From: Aquitalea magnusonii
GTDB lineage: Bacteria; Pseudomonadota; Gammaproteobacteria; Burkholderiales; Chromobacteriaceae
Length of the DNA: 64,000 nt
Assembly: GCF_003202035.1 (NCBI RefSeq)
Contig: NZ_QJKC01000011.1
Coordinates: forward strand, 1 to 64,000
Reading direction: 5' to 3'
The notes below the pieces were generated by a model. That model ran no database searches and was not told the origin of the DNA. It saw only the letters and a list, made by a program, of their open reading frames with translations. The position numbers and the translations under genes are program-made. Shown here piece by piece: positions 55,535-63,199 of the stretch. Each line of letters starts with the position of its first letter. Positions within the stretch are counted from its first letter, which is position 1.

Positions 55535-56824
55535 ATGCTCCGCTTTGCCCGACAGCCGCACGCACCTTCCTACTATTGCGCCACTGCCCATGCCTGGCAG
55601 GCCTGCCCCGAGCTGCAGGGTTCGGCCAGCGTTGATGTCTGCGTGGTGGGCGGCGGGCTGGCCGGCTTGTCGGCGGCGCTCAACCTGGCCGAACGCGGCT
55701 TGTCGGTGGCCTTGCTGGAAGGCAGCGCCATCGGCTTTGGCGCTTCCGGCCGCAATGGTGGGCAGGTGATTGCCGGCTATGCCTGCGGCATCGATACCCT
55801 GCGCGAGCAGCTGGGCGCTGAGCTGGCACGGGTGATGTGGGATATGTCGGTGGAAGCGGTCGACATCATCGACGACCGTGTCCGGCGCCATGGCATAGAC
55901 TGCGACTGGACCCGCGGCTTTTGCAATGCCGCGCTCAAGCCACGCCACATGCAGGAGCTGGCAGAGTGGCAGCAGGAAGCCGAGGAAGAATACGGCTATG
56001 GCGGCATGGAACTGTGGGACAAGGCCAGGCTGGCGCAGCAGCTGGGCAGCGAGCGTTATCTGGGTGGTCTGTATGATCCGCGCTCCGGGCATCTGCACCC
56101 GCTGAATTATGCGCTGGGGCTGGCGCGGGCCGCCCAGGCCGCCGGAGTGCGCATTTACGAGCAGACACCGGTCCTGCGGCTGGAGCACGGCAGCCGCCCC
56201 AAGGTGCATGCCGAGCATGGCACCATCAGCTGCGACCATGTGGTGCTGGCCTGCAATGCCTATATCGGCCAGCTGGTGCCGCAGCTGGAGCGCAAGATCA
56301 TGCCGGCCGGCACCTATGTCATTGCCACCGAAGCGCTGGGGCGCGAGCGCGCGGCCAGCCTGATCGCCAACAATATGGCGGTGTGCGACACCAATTTCGT
56401 GCTCGACTACTATCGCCTGTCGGCCGATCACCGTTTGCTGTTTGGCGGCAAGGTCAGCTATTCCGGCAAGCAGCCGCACAATCTGGCGGCGGCCATGCGC
56501 CAGGACATGCTGCGCGTGTTTCCGCAGCTGGCCGATGTGAAAGTGGACTATGCCTGGGGCGGCTTCTGCGACATCACCGTCAACCGGGCGCCGGACCTGG
56601 GCCGGCTGGATGGCAATATCTACTATATGCAGGGCTTTTCCGGCCACGGCGTCAATGTCACCGGCATCGCCGGCAAAGTGATTGCCGAAGCCATTGCCGG
56701 CACGGCCGGGCGGCTCGACCTGTTTGCCCGGCTGCAGCACCGTGATTTTCCTGGCGGCAAGCTGTTGCGCACCCCGGCACTGGTGCTGGGCATGGCCTAT
56801 TACCGCATGCTGGATGCGCTATAA
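55535..56824 (+). CDS. puuB: FAD-dependent oxidase, gamma-glutamylputrescine oxidoreductase (PuuB/PauB) type
   Basis: This 429-residue DAO-family flavoprotein resembles E. coli PuuB along its length: VVGGGLAGLSAALNLAE (FAD-binding), IGFGASGRNGGQVIAGYA, SGHLHPLNYALGLARAA, NFVLDYYRLSADHRLLFGG, and NIYYMQGFSGHGVNVT. PuuB oxidises gamma-glutamylputrescine in putrescine breakdown. The start MLRFARQPHAPSYY at 55535 follows GCGAGGT. puuA, puuC and puuD are not here, so another primary amine substrate is possible. Context with PotG, SpeA and a PuuP-like permease supports a polyamine role. Confidence 0.72.
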   Translation: MLRFARQPHAPSYYCATAHAWQACPELQGSASVDVCVVGGGLAGLSAALNLAERGLSVALLEGSAIGFGASGRNGGQVIAGYACGIDTLREQLGAELARVMWDMSVEAVDIIDDRVRRHGIDCDWTRGFCNAALKPRHMQELAEWQQEAEEEYGYGGMELWDKARLAQQLGSERYLGGLYDPRSGHLHPLNYALGLARAAQAAGVRIYEQTPVLRLEHGSRPKVHAEHGTISCDHVVLACNAYIGQLVPQLERKIMPAGTYVIATEALGRERAASLIANNMAVCDTNFVLDYYRLSADHRLLFGGKVSYSGKQPHNLAAAMRQDMLRVFPQLADVKVDYAWGGFCDITVNRAPDLGRLDGNIYYMQGFSGHGVNVTGIAGKVIAEAIAGTAGRLDLFARLQHRDFPGGKLLRTPALVLGMAYYRMLDAL

Positions 56825-57286
56825 GGAGCGCGGTAGGCCCCTTGGCCTTGTCCTGGCCTTCCCGCTGCCTGCCCCAGGCCGCTTGTTGCCGGCCTGCTGA
56901 CGCATTGTGCCGCGTCTGGCAAGGCTGCGCGGCAGGGCGCTGAATGTTGAAAATCTTGCACAGTGCGGCCACGGCCTGCTTGCCGGCGCAGAATGGAAGA
57001 TATGCCATCCATGCGGCCTGCCAGCAGCACATCTGCCATTTATTGCCGGCCATAAAAGGCCGTCATGCCATGCGCCTTGTCCAAAAAAATGCACGTAGCG
57101 CCGCGTCATCAAACTTTTACTTGTCAAGCAGCGTGATGTTGTTAAAATCCGCGCTCGTTTTGCAATGCAAAACACTGACAATCAATTGTTTCGCTCCGAC
57201 ATCCCAGGCCCACATAAAAGCTTTGTAGCCCGAAAGCCGCGCACTAAGGAGCGGGGTTATCCATCGAATCATTGAGGGAAAATCTC
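56825..57286 (+). other. intergenic region holding the speA promoter and leader
   Basis: These 462 bases contain no convincing gene. The right part is AT-richer and holds a near-consensus sigma-70 promoter (57121-57148), leaving about 130 bases of untranslated leader before speA. The left part is GC-rich and featureless. Confidence 0.5.
57121..57148 (+). promoter_or_regulatory. sigma-70 promoter of speA
   Basis: TTGTCA (57121-57126) and TAAAAT (57143-57148) with a 16-bp spacer lie about 138 bp before the speA start codon. Confidence 0.65.
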
Positions 57287-59167
57287 ATGGCTTGGACTGT
57301 GGCTGATAGCCGGAGCCTGTACGGCATCCGGCATTGGGGGGCGGGTTATTTTGACGTGGGCGACAATGGCTGCATTCAGGTGCAACCCAATGTGCGCCAC
57401 GACACGCGTATCGATTTGCACGAATTGAGCCGCCAGCTGGGCGCCAAGGGACTGGACCTGCCGCTGCTGGTGCGTTTTCCCGACATCCTGCAGGACCGCG
57501 TGACACGCCTGTGCCGCGCTTTCGACAGCGCGATTGCCACGCAGAATTACGGCAACCGCTACACGGCCATCTATCCGATCAAGGTCAACCAGCAAGAAGC
57601 GGTGGTGAAAAGCATCATCGCCACCCGCGACGTGTCCATCGGCCTGGAAGCCGGCTCCAAGCCGGAACTGATGGCGGTGCTGGCGCTGGCCCCCAAGGGC
57701 GGCACCATCATCTGCAATGGCTACAAGGACCGCGAATTCGTGCGCCTGGCGCTGATTGGCCAGAAGCTGGGCCATCAGGTATTCATCGTCATCGAAAAAG
57801 AATCCGAGGTCGACCTGGCCATCGAAGAAAGCCAGAAGCTGGGCGTGCGCCCGATGCTGGGCATGCGCGTGCGTCTGTCCTCGCTGGCCAGCAGCAAATG
57901 GGCAGATACCGGCGGTGACAAGGGCAAGTTCGGCCTGTCCGCAGCCCAGCTGATTTCCGCTGCCGACAAGCTGGCCGCTGCCGGCATGTCCGACTGCGTG
58001 CGCCTGATGCACTTCCACATGGGTTCGCAGATTGCCAATATCGGTGACTACCGCTCCGGCTTCCGCGAAGCCGTGCGCTATTTTGCCGAACTGCGTGCGC
58101 TGGGCCTGCCCATCGACCACGTCGACGTGGGCGGTGGCCTGGGCGTGGATTACGACGGCACCCATTCGCGCAATGCCAGCTCCATCAACTATGACATGGA
58201 CGAATACGCCCAGGTCATCGTATCCATGCTGGCCGAGTTCTGCGACGAAAACGGCATTCCGCATCCGCGCATCCTGTCCGAATCCGGCCGCGCCATGACC
58301 GCCCACCACGCGGTGCTGATCATGAACGTGACCGACGTGGAGCGCTTGCCGGAAAGCGTGCCGGAAGTGGCCGACCTGTCGGTACTGGCCAAGCCGGTGC
58401 GCAAGCTGTTCGAGCTGATGGAGCTGACCGACGAGGAAATGGTGACGGAGATCTATTACCGTGCCAGCCATTACGCCTCTGATGTGTCCGACCTCTATTC
58501 CGCCGGTCGCATTTCGCTGAAGGAAAAGGCCATGGCCGAAGACGTGCACGCCACCCTGTGCCGTCGCCTGCACCGCCAGCTGCAAGCCAGCCAGCGTTCG
58601 CAGCGCCAGGTGTATGACGAGCTGACCGACAAGCTGGCCGACAAGTATTTCTGCAACTTCTCGGTGTTCCAGAGCCTGCCGGATACCTGGGCCATCGACC
58701 AGATCCTGCCCATCATGCCGGTACACCGGCTGGATGAGCAGCCCACCCGCCGCGCCGTGCTGCAGGATTTGACCTGCGATTCGGACGGCAAGGTAAAGCA
58801 GTATGTCGACCAGCAAAGCATCGAATCCAGCATGTCGGTGCATGATGTCGAACCGGGCAAGGAATACCTGATCGCCGTGTTCATGGTGGGTGCTTACCAG
58901 GAAATCCTGGGTGACATGCACAATCTGTTCGGCGATACCGACTCGGTCAACGTCTATGTGCGCGACAACGGCCAGCTGGAATTTGCCGGTGTCGAGGAGC
59001 ATGACACCATCGAAGACATGCTGCGCTATGTGCACCTGTCGCCGGAGGAAATCCTCAACCGCTACGAAGAGAAGGCCCGTGCGGCCGACCTGTCCAGCGA
59101 TGAGCGCAATGTGTTCTTTGCCGAATTCTGCCGCGGTCTGAAACAGTCGTCCTATCTGTCGGTGTAA
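57287..59167 (+). CDS. speA: biosynthetic arginine decarboxylase
   Basis: SpeA decarboxylates arginine to agmatine, the first step of one route to putrescine. The 626-residue PLP enzyme of the alanine-racemase fold shows the PLP lysine (Lys99) in [31 protein letters not shown], the glycine-rich [17 protein letters not shown], and the C-terminal [20 protein letters not shown]-type end. The ATG at 57287 ([13 protein letters not shown]) has AGGGA eight bases upstream. speB is not adjacent; the neighbouring amidohydrolase might act on downstream carbamoyl intermediates, which is only inference. Confidence 0.96.
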   Translation: MAWTVADSRSLYGIRHWGAGYFDVGDNGCIQVQPNVRHDTRIDLHELSRQLGAKGLDLPLLVRFPDILQDRVTRLCRAFDSAIATQNYGNRYTAIYPIKVNQQEAVVKSIIATRDVSIGLEAGSKPELMAVLALAPKGGTIICNGYKDREFVRLALIGQKLGHQVFIVIEKESEVDLAIEESQKLGVRPMLGMRVRLSSLASSKWADTGGDKGKFGLSAAQLISAADKLAAAGMSDCVRLMHFHMGSQIANIGDYRSGFREAVRYFAELRALGLPIDHVDVGGGLGVDYDGTHSRNASSINYDMDEYAQVIVSMLAEFCDENGIPHPRILSESGRAMTAHHAVLIMNVTDVERLPESVPEVADLSVLAKPVRKLFELMELTDEEMVTEIYYRASHYASDVSDLYSAGRISLKEKAMAEDVHATLCRRLHRQLQASQRSQRQVYDELTDKLADKYFCNFSVFQSLPDTWAIDQILPIMPVHRLDEQPTRRAVLQDLTCDSDGKVKQYVDQQSIESSMSVHDVEPGKEYLIAVFMVGAYQEILGDMHNLFGDTDSVNVYVRDNGQLEFAGVEEHDTIEDMLRYVHLSPEEILNRYEEKARAADLSSDERNVFFAEFCRGLKQSSYLSV

Positions 59168-59190
59168 GCCGCGCAGGTCTGATGCCAAAG

Positions 59191-59219
59191 AAAAAGCCCT
59201 GAGTGATCAGGGCTTTTTT
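59191..59219. terminator. bidirectional terminator between speA and the permease gene
   Basis: AAAAAGCCCTGA (59191-59202) and TCAGGGCTTTTTT (59207-59219) form a strong hairpin with A and T runs, suited to both convergent genes. Confidence 0.92.
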
Positions 59220-59238
59220 ACGTCTGGAAGGGCTGGAA

Positions 59239-60573
59239 TCAGCCTTCGGCTTCAACAAAGTCCAGTTCCGGCGGCTCACGGCGGAAGAAACCGGTGAGCT
59301 TGGCCAGGTAGGCAATGCCCAGTGCCAGCCAGATCAGCCCCAGCATGATGGCGCGGCTATCCAGGCTGACCAGCAGCCACAGGTCGGCCAGCATGCCGAT
59401 CAGTGGAAACAGCAGGAACAGGAAGAAGTCACGCAGCGCACGACGACGCTGACGCACGTAGTAGTGGGCAATCACCGACAAGTTAACGAAGCTGAAGGCC
59501 AGGAAGGCACCAAAGTTGATAAAGGAGGTGGAGGTGGTGACATCCAGCTTCAGTGCCAGCAGCGCTACCACGCCGCAGATCAGCAGATTGTTGACCGGAG
59601 TGCGAAAGCGCGCATGCAGCTTGCCGAAGATGGACGGCGGCAGCACCGCGTCGCGGCCCATGGCATACAGCAGGCGCGAGGCGCTGGCCTGCGCCGACAG
59701 GCCGGAGGCAAACTGGCCGATGATCAGGCCGATCAGGAAGATGCTGGCAAACAGGTCGCCACCGATATTCTTGGCAATCTCGAACGCCGCATCATCCACG
59801 CTCTTGAACTGGCTGGACGGATGGGCCAGCTGCACAAAGTAGGATGCCACCACGAAAATCAGCCCGCCGATGATGGTAATCCACATGATGGCGCGCGGAA
59901 TGGTGCGGCGTGCATCACGGGTTTCTTCTGTCAGCGTGCTGACCGCGTCAAAACCCAGAAAGGAATAACAGGCCACGGCAGCACCGGCCATGATCATTGG
60001 CAGCTTCATGTCGCCACGGAAAAAGGGCGCCAGATTCCACAAGGGCTTGCTGGCATCGCCCGCCACATAGTGGATGCATAGCGCCACAAAGGCCAGCAGC
60101 ACCAGGAATTGCAGCAGCATCATCAGGTAGTTGACGGTATTGGCCATCTTCAGCCCGACAATGTTGATCAGCGTGGTCAGCACGATGAAGGCAATCACCC
60201 ATACTGCCATCGGGATGCCGGGAAAGGCCGCCGCCAGATAGGCCGCGCCGATCAGCCAGATGGCCATCGGTAAAAACAGATAGTCCAGCAGCACCGCCCA
60301 GCCCACCAGAAAGCCCAGCTTGGCGTGGATGGATTTGCGGGTGTAGGTATAGGCCGAACCGGCCACCGGAAAGGCCGCCGCCATGCGGCCATAGCTGTAA
60401 GCGGTAAACAGCATGGCTACCAGTGCCAGCAGATAGGAGGCTGGCACCATGCCATCGGTCATTTGCGCCAGGATGCCGAAGGTCCCCAGTACGATGATGG
60501 GCGTCATGTAGGCCAGCCCGAACAGCACCACGGAACCCAGCGTCAGCGAGCGCTCCAGTTGTTTCGTTTCCAT
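59239..60573 (-). CDS. APC-family permease, PuuP-like
   Basis: This 444-residue inner-membrane protein has about twelve hydrophobic helices and resembles the E. coli putrescine importer PuuP: GLAYMTPIIVLGTFGIL, VPASYLLALVAMLFTAYSYG, GSAYTYTRKSI, GFLVGWAVLLDYLFLPM, CYSFLGFDAVSTLTEET and ASRLLYAMGRDAVLPP. It probably imports putrescine or a related amine or amino acid by proton symport. AAGGAG lies six bases before the ATG at 60573. It is 85 bp downstream of the nitrilase-family gene on the same strand, so they are probably co-transcribed. Confidence 0.85.
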   Translation of the reverse strand: METKQLERSLTLGSVVLFGLAYMTPIIVLGTFGILAQMTDGMVPASYLLALVAMLFTAYSYGRMAAAFPVAGSAYTYTRKSIHAKLGFLVGWAVLLDYLFLPMAIWLIGAAYLAAAFPGIPMAVWVIAFIVLTTLINIVGLKMANTVNYLMMLLQFLVLLAFVALCIHYVAGDASKPLWNLAPFFRGDMKLPMIMAGAAVACYSFLGFDAVSTLTEETRDARRTIPRAIMWITIIGGLIFVVASYFVQLAHPSSQFKSVDDAAFEIAKNIGGDLFASIFLIGLIIGQFASGLSAQASASRLLYAMGRDAVLPPSIFGKLHARFRTPVNNLLICGVVALLALKLDVTTSTSFINFGAFLAFSFVNLSVIAHYYVRQRRRALRDFFLFLLFPLIGMLADLWLLVSLDSRAIMLGLIWLALGIAYLAKLTGFFRREPPELDFVEAEG

Positions 60574-60658
60574 TGTTTCTCCTTTGTGGCTCATGTTTGT
60601 GTTTGTTGTCATGAGCCTGTCTCTTTTGTTTTGACTGCTGGTGATTGCTAGCGCGTGG

Positions 60659-61474
60659 CTAGTGGCGGATGCGGAAGCTGCGCTGGCCGTTTGCGCCGCA
60701 GCTCACTTCACCGCTCAGCGCAATGCGCCGGTCGTCCAGATAGCGGTAATCGCGGCGGCTGGCTGCCAGTTGGCCCAGGTCCAGTGCCACGCGCAGTTGT
60801 TGCGGGTCGCGGCCACAGCTGGCTACCACTTGGCCGAAGGGGTTGATCACCGCGCTTTCACCGGCAAATTGCAGGCCATCGCCACTGCCGCAGCGGTTGG
60901 TCATTACTGCGAACAGCTGGTTTTCCATGGCACGCGCGGTAATGGCGGTACGGTGCACCGGGCCGTAAGGGTCCATATTGCCGTTGGTGACGATCAGCAG
61001 GTCCACCTCTTGCTGCGCCAGGGCGCGGGCGGTTTCCGGAAACTCGATGTCGTAACAGATGAGGATGCCCACGCGCAGACCATCCCATTCGCAGCTGACC
61101 AAGGCATCGCCAGGGGTGAAGATGCCGTGGTCGGAAGCCCACAAATGGGTTTTGCGGTAGGCCAGTGCCACGCCGTGCGGGGTGAGCAGGGCGGTAGTGT
61201 TGTAAAAGCGGCCCTCATGCGCCTCGGCAAAACCGATGGCGATGCTGATGTTCTTGTCGCGGGCGGCCTGCTGGATGGTGCGGATGGCCGGGCCGGCTAT
61301 GGGCTGGGCCAGGCTGGCGATATTGTCCGCCGTGGGAAAGCCGCTGAGATAGGTTTCCGGGAATACCAGCAGGCGGGTATCCGGCCCGCAACGGGCGATG
61401 GCGTCCAGGGCGCTGGCGGTGTTGGCCGGGATGTCGCCATCGACACCGGGCAGCTGGGCCAGTTCTACAATCAT
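60659..61474 (-). CDS. carbon-nitrogen hydrolase (nitrilase superfamily amidase)
   Basis: This 271-residue protein has the full nitrilase-superfamily triad: Glu40 in LVFPETYLSG, Lys108 in AYRKTHLW and Cys140 in ILICYDIEFPE. It is an amidase or carbamoylase rather than a true nitrilase by size and pattern. Next to polyamine genes, an N-carbamoylputrescine or gamma-glutamyl-amide type substrate is plausible but unproven. AAGGAG supports the ATG at 61474. It is divergent from the LuxR-type regulator gene. Confidence 0.82.
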   Translation of the reverse strand: MIVELAQLPGVDGDIPANTASALDAIARCGPDTRLLVFPETYLSGFPTADNIASLAQPIAGPAIRTIQQAARDKNISIAIGFAEAHEGRFYNTTALLTPHGVALAYRKTHLWASDHGIFTPGDALVSCEWDGLRVGILICYDIEFPETARALAQQEVDLLIVTNGNMDPYGPVHRTAITARAMENQLFAVMTNRCGSGDGLQFAGESAVINPFGQVVASCGRDPQQLRVALDLGQLAASRRDYRYLDDRRIALSGEVSCGANGQRSFRIRH

Positions 61475-61652
61475 GCTGTCTCCTTGGTTGACTGTTGTCA
61501 GACTACATCGCCAGCGCCTGCCAGTGACGGGCAACAGGCTGTCGATAAGTCGGTAAGCGTGCTAGCGTGAGGGCTGTCAGCACAGGGCCCAGTATCGGTT
61601 GCTGTCCTGCGTATGAAAATTACATCAAGTGGGTAACCAGATTGGGGTAGTC

Positions 61653-62429
61653 GTGGCTTTGGAAATGCAGGATATCGCCTGGCATCGCACGGTGGGGCGT
61701 TTGATCGATCAGCTGGACAAGCCGGTGTTCTGGCCAGCCTTGCTGGGCGTGCTGGCCGACTACGTGGCCTTTGACAGCTGGGTGGTGCTGCTGTTTTACC
61801 CGGATCGCCCGCCCACGGTGCTGGCCGAGCAGGCCATGGCCGATGGCGGGGTGGATACGCTGTTTCAGGATTATCTGCAGGGCCTGTACCGGCTGGACCC
61901 GTTTTATGTCGCCAGCCTGGAGTACCGCCATGCCGGGCTGTTGCGGCTGGACGAGGTGGCACCGGACCGCTTTCCGTTTACCGATTACTACCAGCGCTAT
62001 TTCCGCCTGAACATTGTCGAGGATGAGGTGCAGTTCAACCTGCCTGGCGAGGATGGCAGCACCTTGTGTCTGTCACTGGGGGCCGGACAGCGCTTTAGTC
62101 CGGAGCAAATGGCAATCTTGAGCCTGTTGCAGCCCTGGGTACTGGCCCTGATGCGCCAGCGCCTGCATTTCGAGCAATTGGCGGCCAGCAAGCCTGCTGT
62201 AGCCGCCCCGCAGGCAGCCCCGGTCGGGCTGGAGGGGCAGGGCCTGACCCTGCGCGAGAATGAGGTGGCGCAACTGATGCTGGGCGGCCATTCCAGCAAG
62301 GCGATTGCCCAGCGCTTGCAGATATCGGTGGAGACCGTGCGCGTACACAAGAAACACCTGTACAGCAAGCTGGGCATCAATTCGCAATCCGAGCTGTTCT
62401 CGGTATTCCTGCGCGCCAGCCGGGCGTGA
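61653..62429 (+). CDS. LuxR-family transcriptional regulator
   Basis: This regulator of about 258 residues ends in a LuxR-type helix-turn-helix (LTLRENEVAQLMLGGHSSKA followed by IAQRLQISVETVRVHKKHLY). The N-terminal 190 residues are not a recognisable autoinducer-binding or receiver domain; they contain WPALLGVLADYVAFDSWVVL and aromatic-rich stretches, suggesting an effector-binding fold. No luxI is near. Start choice is uncertain: GTG at 61653 has GGGG upstream, while GTG 61629 and ATG 61665 are in frame. Its divergence from the amidase-permease unit suggests it controls them. Confidence 0.8.
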   Translation: MALEMQDIAWHRTVGRLIDQLDKPVFWPALLGVLADYVAFDSWVVLLFYPDRPPTVLAEQAMADGGVDTLFQDYLQGLYRLDPFYVASLEYRHAGLLRLDEVAPDRFPFTDYYQRYFRLNIVEDEVQFNLPGEDGSTLCLSLGAGQRFSPEQMAILSLLQPWVLALMRQRLHFEQLAASKPAVAAPQAAPVGLEGQGLTLRENEVAQLMLGGHSSKAIAQRLQISVETVRVHKKHLYSKLGINSQSELFSVFLRASRA

Positions 62430-62452
62430 AAAAGCCTGCGCGTGGCAGGCTT
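62429..62452 (-). terminator. minus-strand terminator next to the displaced mnmA 3' end
   Basis: On the minus strand AAGCCTGC and GCAGGCTT (62445-62452 / 62432-62439) pair and are followed by TTTTT. It lies 8 bp beyond repeat copy A, in the position expected for the original terminator of mnmA, and converges on the LuxR-type gene. Confidence 0.72.
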
Positions 62453-62459
62453 GGTGTGA

Positions 62460-62504
62460 TGCCGGGCTTGCTTACTGGATGATGCCGCCACCCAGACAGA
62501 TGTC
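62460..62504 (-). repeat. repeat copy A: duplicated 3' end of mnmA
   Basis: These 45 bp match 63155-63199 at 43 positions. Read on the minus strand they encode [10 protein letters not shown] and a stop, the C-terminus of MnmA, plus 12 bp beyond. Both differences are silent third-position changes (ATC/ATT and GGT/GGC). Upstream of it there is no mnmA reading frame, so it is a detached gene end. Confidence 0.9.
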
Positions 62505-62532
62505 GTATTGGCTTATCCAGACCTAGTCTTGA

Positions 62533-63015
62533 TCATTTTGCCGGTATCGATTGCTGCTTCCATTCCCTGACATAGTCGGCAAATTTCAAAGGGAGCCCAC
62601 CGCTATCACCTGTGCCTTCGGCAAATTCCCTGAGTAAGGAACGGGTACAGAAATAGTCATCCTTGAAATGGTAATTTTGTGGAAAATGAATCGGTGCGAT
62701 TTGTTGGCTTGCTGCATATTTGAAAGCGGCAATGGCCTGTTCTGTTTGTTCCGCACCAACTTCAAGGAGCAGATTTTTGCGGATGATCTGCTGCAATTCC
62801 TGTTGATATACACCGTGTTTTGCTTGCCATTGTGCATACGCGGCTTGCAAGGGGGCTACGCTGGCCGGGGCAATGTCTGAGCAGGATTGCAGCGTATTCG
62901 GGAATAAACCCTGTACATCCAGAAAGGCAGTCGCGAAGATTTGCATCTTGCCAGCGTTGCCTGCGAAAACAGAGCTGGTTAGGCCAGCAAGCAACGCCAC
63001 GAGTATTCTGAGCAT
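62533..63015 (-). CDS. exported protein of unknown function within an insert at mnmA
   Basis: This 160-residue protein is not recognised. It has a Sec signal peptide (MLRILVALLAGLTSSVFAG) and a helical mature part with two cysteines, in LQSCSDIAPAS and DDYFCTRSLL, which could form a disulfide in the periplasm. GGAGG lies before the ATG at 63015. The gene is visibly richer in A and T than its neighbours and lies between two copies of the mnmA 3' end, so it was probably acquired by transfer. Immunity or inhibitor-type small periplasmic proteins look like this, but no function is assigned. Confidence 0.7.
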   Translation of the reverse strand: MLRILVALLAGLTSSVFAGNAGKMQIFATAFLDVQGLFPNTLQSCSDIAPASVAPLQAAYAQWQAKHGVYQQELQQIIRKNLLLEVGAEQTEQAIAAFKYAASQQIAPIHFPQNYHFKDDYFCTRSLLREFAEGTGDSGGLPLKFADYVREWKQQSIPAK

Positions 63016-63117
63016 ATCGCCTCCATTGTGATGATTGGACCGCCACCATGAGTGGTGGTGGCCAATTGAATCAGTGATTCTCAACAATGATTGAAGCGAT
63101 GCGCAATGACACAAATA

Positions 63118-63145
63118 GCCATTGCGTATTTTGGCAATGGCTTTT
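63118..63145. terminator. hairpin terminator after mnmA
   Basis: GCCATTGC (63118-63125) and GCAATGGC (63134-63141) form an 8-bp stem. On the plus strand TTTT follows; on the minus strand TATTTGT follows, 22 bp past the mnmA stop. Confidence 0.65.
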
Positions 63146-63154
63146 AGCTGGTGG

Positions 63155-63199
63155 TGCCGGGCTTGCTTACTGGATGATGCCGCCGCCCAGACAAATGTC
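63155..63199 (-). repeat. repeat copy B: 3' end of the intact mnmA
   Basis: This is the copy attached to the mnmA reading frame. It spans the last 10 codons, the TAA at 63167-63169 and 12 bp beyond, and matches 62460-62504 at 43 of 45 positions. The two copies are direct repeats 695 bp apart. Confidence 0.9.

Noticed and set aside
57269-59188. 639-codon minus-strand open frame opposite speA
   Set aside because: It mirrors a highly conserved decarboxylase gene and has a His/Gln-rich shadow composition.
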